NCBI GenBank assembly: GCA_016795465.1 | Contig: JAEUHK010000130.1 | Span: forward strand, 1-48,278 | DNA: 48,278 nucleotides | From: Verrucomicrobiaceae bacterium | Lineage (GTDB): Bacteria; Verrucomicrobiota; Verrucomicrobiia; Verrucomicrobiales; Verrucomicrobiaceae | Direction of reading: 5' to 3' | Shown: in pieces, positions 44,392 to 48,278 of the stretch | Layout: every line of letters begins with the position of its first letter | How positions within the stretch are numbered: the stretch's first letter is position 1 | The notes under the pieces: generated by a model | What the model was told of the DNA's origin: nothing | Seen by the model: the letters and a program-made list of their open reading frames with translations, nothing else | Databases searched by the model: none | Position numbers and translations under genes: made by a program

Positions 44392-45894
44392 TCACTTGAG
44401 GGTGAGTTTGTAAACAACACCGACGAGCACAATGACGGCGAGACCGACCCACATCCAGACGACCGTGGTGGAGTCCACGGCCTGGGAACCCTGCTGGATG
44501 CGGTCCACGCGGCCACGGATGCGGCCTTTCTTGAGGAAGCCGTCGTAGTGGCTCTGCAGGAGGTGCGTCTCAACCTGACGCATCACATCAAGCACGACAC
44601 CGACAAGGATGAGCAGGCTGGTGCCGCCGAAAAACTGGGCGGCGGAACTCGAAATTTGCATGGAGCTGCTGACAAAACCTGGCAGGACATAAAGGAAGGT
44701 CAGGAAGACGGCTCCCGCGAAAGTGAGGCGGCTCATGGTGAAGTCGACGAAGTCCGCCGTGGGCTTGCCCGGGCGGATGCCAGGGACGTAGCCGCCGCTC
44801 TTTTTCAAATCCTCGGAGATCTGCGTGGGCTGGAACATGGTGGCGACCCAGAAGTAGCTGAAGAAGAAGATCAGCAAGGAGGAGGCGACGTAATAGACCC
44901 AGCCGCTGCTGATGTAGAGCGCCATTTTTTGGATCCAGTTCACATCCTTGAAGATGGAGGCCAGGATCGTGGACGGAAACAGCAGGATCGCCTGAGCAAA
45001 GATGATGGGCATGACGCCGGAATAATTGATCTTCAGCGGCAGATACTGCGTCTGACCGCCATAGACCTTCCGGCCGACGACACGCTTCGCGTAAGTGACG
45101 GCGATACGGCGCATGGCCTGCGTGAGGGCGATGACCCCGGCGATGACGAGAATCATGAAGCCCATGAGCAGCACCAGGGTGAAGGCACTCTTCGGATCGG
45201 CCTTGGCGCTGCTGACGTAGGTCTGCCAGACCTGGATGAGAGCACCAGGAAGGTCGGAGACGATGTTGACGCAGATGAGGATGGAGACGCCGTTGCCAAT
45301 GCCGCGGTCGGTGATTTGCTCGCCCAGCCACATCATGAGCATGGAGCCGGCGGTGATGGTGATGACGCTGGTGAAAAGGAAGCCGTAACCGTAATTCGGC
45401 ACGAGAGGACGTCCGCCAAGACGGTCAATGGCGTCCTGCAAGCCGGCCATGAGGTAATTTTGTCCAGGATCAGCGAGTGACTGGGCCAGCAGGAAGGACT
45501 GGAAGACGCACAGCACGATGGTGGCGATGCGCGTGTACTGCGTGATTTTCTGACGACCGCCTTCCTCGCGCGCCAGCTTGCTCAGCGGAGGCCACACGGC
45601 GGTGAGGAGCTGCAGCATGATGCTGGCGCTGATGTAAGGCATGATGCCGAGGGCGAAGATGGCGCAGTTTTGCATGCCACCACCAGAGAAGATGTTCAGC
45701 AGCGCGGCCACCTGGGCGGCGCCGGAGGCGTTGTCCCCGGCCTTGTTGTTGATCCACTCACCCAGCACGGCGGGGTCAATGCCCGGAAGCGTGATGCAGG
45801 TGCCGATGCGGACGATGACGATCATCGCCAGCGTGAAGAGGATGCGCGAGCGGAGTTCCGGGACTTTGAAGCTGTTGGCAAAAGCGGAGATCAT
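44392..45894 (-). CDS. secY: Protein translocase subunit SecY
   Basis: 500 aa from the ATG at 45894 (MISAFANSFKVPELRSRILF); the frame extends to 45939. Ten membrane helices with family blocks ALGIMPYISASIMLQLL, TYAKRVVGRKVYGGQTQYLPLKIN and FWVATMFQPTQISEDLKKSGGYVPGIRPG, the last being the cytoplasmic loops that bind SecA and the ribosome. It forms the protein-conducting channel. The C-terminus is somewhat long, with a last extra helix (TTVVWMWVGLAVIVLVGVVY) after the usual charged region. Confidence 0.96.
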   Translation of the reverse strand: MISAFANSFKVPELRSRILFTLAMIVIVRIGTCITLPGIDPAVLGEWINNKAGDNASGAAQVAALLNIFSGGGMQNCAIFALGIMPYISASIMLQLLTAVWPPLSKLAREEGGRQKITQYTRIATIVLCVFQSFLLAQSLADPGQNYLMAGLQDAIDRLGGRPLVPNYGYGFLFTSVITITAGSMLMMWLGEQITDRGIGNGVSILICVNIVSDLPGALIQVWQTYVSSAKADPKSAFTLVLLMGFMILVIAGVIALTQAMRRIAVTYAKRVVGRKVYGGQTQYLPLKINYSGVMPIIFAQAILLFPSTILASIFKDVNWIQKMALYISSGWVYYVASSLLIFFFSYFWVATMFQPTQISEDLKKSGGYVPGIRPGKPTADFVDFTMSRLTFAGAVFLTFLYVLPGFVSSSMQISSSAAQFFGGTSLLILVGVVLDVMRQVETHLLQSHYDGFLKKGRIRGRVDRIQQGSQAVDSTTVVWMWVGLAVIVLVGVVYKLTLK

Positions 45895-45985
45895 GAGGGA
45901 GGGGCTGGAAGCGAAGATGGGCCTGAATCCTGGCGGCAATCACCGCGCGGAAACCGGCCCATCGAAACGGTTGGGTCAGGAAAAA

Positions 45986-46429
45986 TCAGGCGGCGATGGA
46001 GCCGCCGGCCTTTTCGATCTTTTCACGGGCCGCGGCGCTGACTTTCGCGCCCTGGATGGTGAGCTTGCGGGAAAGCTCGCCTGTGCCGAGGATCTTGATC
46101 ACGTCGCAGTTGCGGCTGACCAGACCCGCTTCGCGCAAGGCGGCTTCATTCACGACCGCGCCATCTTGGAAGGATTCATTGAGGTCACCGACGTTGACGA
46201 CTTCGATGGCGTCCTGGAACAGGGCGTTGTTGAAGCCCTTCTTCGGCAGACGACGGTGCATCGGCATCTGGCCGCCTTCAAAGCCTGGGCGGATGCCGCG
46301 GCCGGCACGGGCCATCTGGCCCTTGTTGCCTTTGCAGGAGGTTTTGCCGTGGCCGGAGCTTTCACCGCAGCCGATGCGCTTGCGGCGCTTCTTGGCTCCG
46401 GGGCGGGGTTTGACGTCTTGAAGTTGCAT
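45986..46429 (-). CDS. rplO: 50S ribosomal protein L15 (uL15)
   Basis: 147 aa. The N-terminal basic extension PGAKKRRKRIGCGESSGHGKT and GFEGGQMPMHRRLPKKGF bind 23S rRNA; the C-terminal domain ends KVSAAAREKIEKAGGSI as in other L15 proteins. It lies between rpsE and secY. In many bacteria rpmD (L30) precedes rplO, but the gap to rpsE here is only 32 bases. Confidence 0.97.
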   Translation of the reverse strand: MQLQDVKPRPGAKKRRKRIGCGESSGHGKTSCKGNKGQMARAGRGIRPGFEGGQMPMHRRLPKKGFNNALFQDAIEVVNVGDLNESFQDGAVVNEAALREAGLVSRNCDVIKILGTGELSRKLTIQGAKVSAAAREKIEKAGGSIAA

Positions 46430-46461
46430 GGAGATTCTCAGTTCGCTGTTCTCAGTTCCAA

Positions 46462-47064
46462 TCAGAGCGCCTTGCGCTCTTTGATTTCTTTGCCGCGTGC
46501 GCGGAGGATTTCGTCAGCCGGGCGCAGGGCGCCGAGGGCGGCGAGCGTGGCCTTGACGACGTTGGCGTGATTGCTGGAGCCGAGGGACTTGCCGATGACG
46601 TCCTTCACACCGGCTGCTTCGAGCACAGCGCGCGCACCACCACCGGCGATGATACCGGTACCAGGCGTCGCTGGCTTCAGCATGATGAAACCACCGCCGT
46701 GGGCGCCGGTCACTTCATGCGGGATGGTGCTGTCCTTCAGATTGACGGAGAAGCGGTTCTTGCGGGAGGCCTCGGTGGCCTTCTTGATGGCGTCGGACAC
46801 TTCGTTGGCCTTGCCAAATCCCCAGCCGACCTTGCCTGCGGCATCACCGGAGACGACGAGGGCGCTGAAGCTGAAGCGGCGGCCACCTTTGACGACCTTG
46901 GCGCAACGATTGATGTGAACGACCTTCTCGACGCCGTCCACTTCGCGGGGACCACGGTCGTCGCGGCCACGAAAACCACCACCATAGGAAGGAGCTGGCG
47001 CTGGTGCCTGGGTCTCGGCAGCAGGGGCCGCTTCTGTTTCGATAACTACTGTTTCTTCAGCCAT
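46462..47064 (-). CDS. rpsE: 30S ribosomal protein S5 (uS5) with N-terminal extension
   Basis: 200 aa against about 165 for typical S5. The first 45 residues are an Ala/Glu/Pro-rich then Gly/Arg-rich extension (SYGGGFRGRDDRGPREVDG). The S5 core follows: VVHINRCAKVVKGGRRFSFS, GKANEVSDAIKKATEASRKN, HGGGFIMLKPATPGTGIIAGG and GSSNHANVVKATLAALG. It sits at the mRNA entry and helps decoding accuracy. The start at 47064 is the only ATG before the core. Confidence 0.96.
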   Translation of the reverse strand: MAEETVVIETEAAPAAETQAPAPAPSYGGGFRGRDDRGPREVDGVEKVVHINRCAKVVKGGRRFSFSALVVSGDAAGKVGWGFGKANEVSDAIKKATEASRKNRFSVNLKDSTIPHEVTGAHGGGFIMLKPATPGTGIIAGGGARAVLEAAGVKDVIGKSLGSSNHANVVKATLAALGALRPADEILRARGKEIKERKAL

Positions 47065-47086
47065 AAAAGAAAAGAATGCGGGTGGA

Positions 47087-47443
47087 TTAGAATTTCAGGC
47101 CCTTTTCGCGGGCGGCATCAGCGAGGGCCTTGACCTTGCCGTGATAGGTGAAGCCCGAACGGTCGAACACGACCTCGGACACGTTCTTGGCAATGGCGCG
47201 CTCGGCGACGGCGGCGCCCACTTTCGTGGCATGCTCGACGTTGGCCTTGCCCGCGCCGTAACCTTTTTCCTTCGTCGAGGCGGAGGCGATGGTCTTGCCG
47301 GCCTCGTCGTCGATGACCTGGGCATACACGTTGGTGTTGGAGAAATAAACCGTGAGGCGCGGACGCGCGGCGGTGCCGCTGAGCTTGCGACGGATGCGCT
47401 TGTGGATGCGCTGGCGGATTTCTTTGCGTTTGATGACAGCCAT
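47087..47443 (-). CDS. rplR: 50S ribosomal protein L18 (uL18)
   Basis: 118 aa, normal size. RQRIHKRIRRKLSGTAARPR and LTVYFSNTNVYAQVIDDEAG are the 5S rRNA-binding N-terminal part; the C-terminus VVFDRSGFTYHGKVKALADA and REKGLKF is canonical. It brings 5S rRNA to the large subunit. Located between rplF and rpsE with gaps of about 21 bases, as in the standard spc operon. Confidence 0.97.
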   Translation of the reverse strand: MAVIKRKEIRQRIHKRIRRKLSGTAARPRLTVYFSNTNVYAQVIDDEAGKTIASASTKEKGYGAGKANVEHATKVGAAVAERAIAKNVSEVVFDRSGFTYHGKVKALADAAREKGLKF

Positions 47444-47464
47444 GATGAGCGGAACGGAAAAGGG

Positions 47465-48004
47465 TTACTTGACGGACTTGCCGGCCTTGCGGCGGATGTG
47501 CTCGCCCGCATAACGGACGCCCTTGGCCTTGTAAGGCTCCGGCGGGTAGTAGGCACGGATGTCAGCGGCGAGCTGGCCGACGACCTGCTTGTCGATGCCC
47601 TCGATGGCGATCTTGGTGTTCTCGGTGACGGTCACCTTCACACCTTTCGGAATGGGATGCAGGCGGTCGTGGGACTGGCCGAGCTGGAGGTCGATGTTGG
47701 AGCCTTTGACAGCGGCGCGGAAACCGACGCCGTGGATTTCAAGATTCCGCGTGTAACCCTGGCTGACGCCCACGATCATGTTCGTGATCAGGCGCTGCGT
47801 GGTGCCGTGCAGCGCGCGGATGCGGCGTTCGTCGGATTCGCGGGTGACGTTGATCTCCTTCGCGTCAGCCGCGACGGTGACGCCCTGGGGAATGGTCCAG
47901 GCCAACTCGCCCTTCGGCCCCTTGACCTGCACGGAGCGGTCTCCGCCGAGCTTGATGCTGACTTTGTCTGGAATGGTGATGGCTTGTTTGCCTACGCGTG
48001 ACAT
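47465..48004 (-). CDS. rplF: 50S ribosomal protein L6 (uL6)
   Basis: 179 aa, normal size. MSRVGKQAITIPDKVSIKL opens the first domain; the second has GVGFRAAVKGSNIDLQLGQS and ends with the signature YPPEPYKAKGVRYAGEHIRR. It binds 23S rRNA near the factor-binding site. Preceded by rpsH with a 23-base gap. Confidence 0.97.
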   Translation of the reverse strand: MSRVGKQAITIPDKVSIKLGGDRSVQVKGPKGELAWTIPQGVTVAADAKEINVTRESDERRIRALHGTTQRLITNMIVGVSQGYTRNLEIHGVGFRAAVKGSNIDLQLGQSHDRLHPIPKGVKVTVTENTKIAIEGIDKQVVGQLAADIRAYYPPEPYKAKGVRYAGEHIRRKAGKSVK

Positions 48005-48027
48005 GAGATTTGTGACGGGTTGGAGGT

Positions 48028-48278
48028 TTACCAGACAGTGGCGAGGAGTTCGCCGCCGACCTTGGCCTTGCGGGCCTTGGCGCCGGTCATGACACCACGC
48101 GGGGTGGAAAGAATGGAGATGCCGAGACCGCCGAGCACGCGGGGGATCTCGTCGCTGCCGACATACTTGCGCAGACCCGGCTTGCTGACGCGGTCGAGCT
48201 TGCGGATGACCGGGGTCTTGTCCTTGGAGTCGTTGTATTTGAGCTTGAGCTTGAGGCGCGGATGGGTGGCGCTTGTGT
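48028..48278 (-). CDS. rpsH: 30S ribosomal protein S8 (uS8), C-terminal part
   Basis: Partial: the 5' end is beyond the window. Eighty-two residues are readable, ending at the TAA at 48028-48030. Identifying blocks are ATHPRLKLKLKY, PVIRKLDRVSKPGLRKYV, GGLGISILSTPRGVMTGAKA and the final GGELLATVW, the standard S8 C-terminal domain that binds helix 21 of 16S rRNA. Position before rplF confirms the spc operon. Confidence 0.95.
   Translation of the reverse strand, partial: TSATHPRLKLKLKYNDSKDKTPVIRKLDRVSKPGLRKYVGSDEIPRVLGGLGISILSTPRGVMTGAKARKAKVGGELLATVW

Overview
The window looks like chromosomal DNA from a GC-rich member of the Verrucomicrobia, perhaps a Prosthecobacter-like Verrucomicrobiaceae. 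This is inferred from gene content: three secreted sulfatases, a PSD1-type (DUF1549/DUF1553) cytochrome protein, a DUF1501 protein, several 'planctomycete-type' c-type cytochrome domains, and a spc ribosomal operon without rpmD. Most start codons I examined, including all the ribosomal protein genes, lack a purine-rich Shine-Dalgarno sequence and are preceded by pyrimidine-rich DNA. No tRNA, rRNA, CRISPR array or transposase was found.

Region 1 (1-9.5 kb) starts inside a visibly AT-richer KAP-like NTPase gene. It continues with a secreted sulfatase, a small zinc-ribbon protein, a 445-base intergenic stretch holding two dyad repeats and the remains of a NYN-domain gene, then a SASA/CE6-type esterase, a second sulfatase and a convergent PSD1 cytochrome protein. 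These suit a free-living degrader of sulfated, acetylated polysaccharides.

Region 2 (9.5-13.9 kb) is the most system-like locus. A minus-strand operon encodes an AMP-forming ligase, a 107-aa membrane protein, a fold-type III PLP decarboxylase and an acyl carrier protein. A GNAT-like acyltransferase gene converges on it, with overlapping stop codons. The set matches the logic of carrier-bound amino-acid decarboxylation and transfer (as in butirosin side-chain synthesis) and resembles exosortase-A-associated genes, but no exosortase is present here.

Region 3 (13.9-30.5 kb) holds a large LamG/glycosidase-like secreted protein, a zinc metalloprotease with a Lys/Pro/Glu-rich stalk, a WD40-cytochrome with an inserted coiled coil, a methyltransferase, YjdM, a SWIM zinc-finger protein coupled to a third sulfatase, a TPR membrane protein flanked by two copies of a 59-bp palindrome, a DUF1501 protein, a D,D-carboxypeptidase-like protein lacking its catalytic serine, and phosphofructokinase.

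Region 4 (30.5-36 kb) carries housekeeping genes: mnmE, a phytoene/squalene synthase gene and a membrane protein gene on the minus strand, and an orphan ABC ATPase gene plus rodA on the plus strand.

Region 5 (36-43.4 kb) is a minus-strand cytochrome operon. A DUF2231 membrane cytochrome and a leucine-rich-repeat cytochrome with two haem sites are followed by an unknown exported protein and the System II maturation genes ccsB/resB and ccsA, so substrates and haem-attachment machinery are encoded together.

Region 6 (43.5-48.3 kb) is the distal spc operon, rpsH-rplF-rplR-rpsE-rplO-secY-map, on the minus strand and cut by the window end in rpsH.
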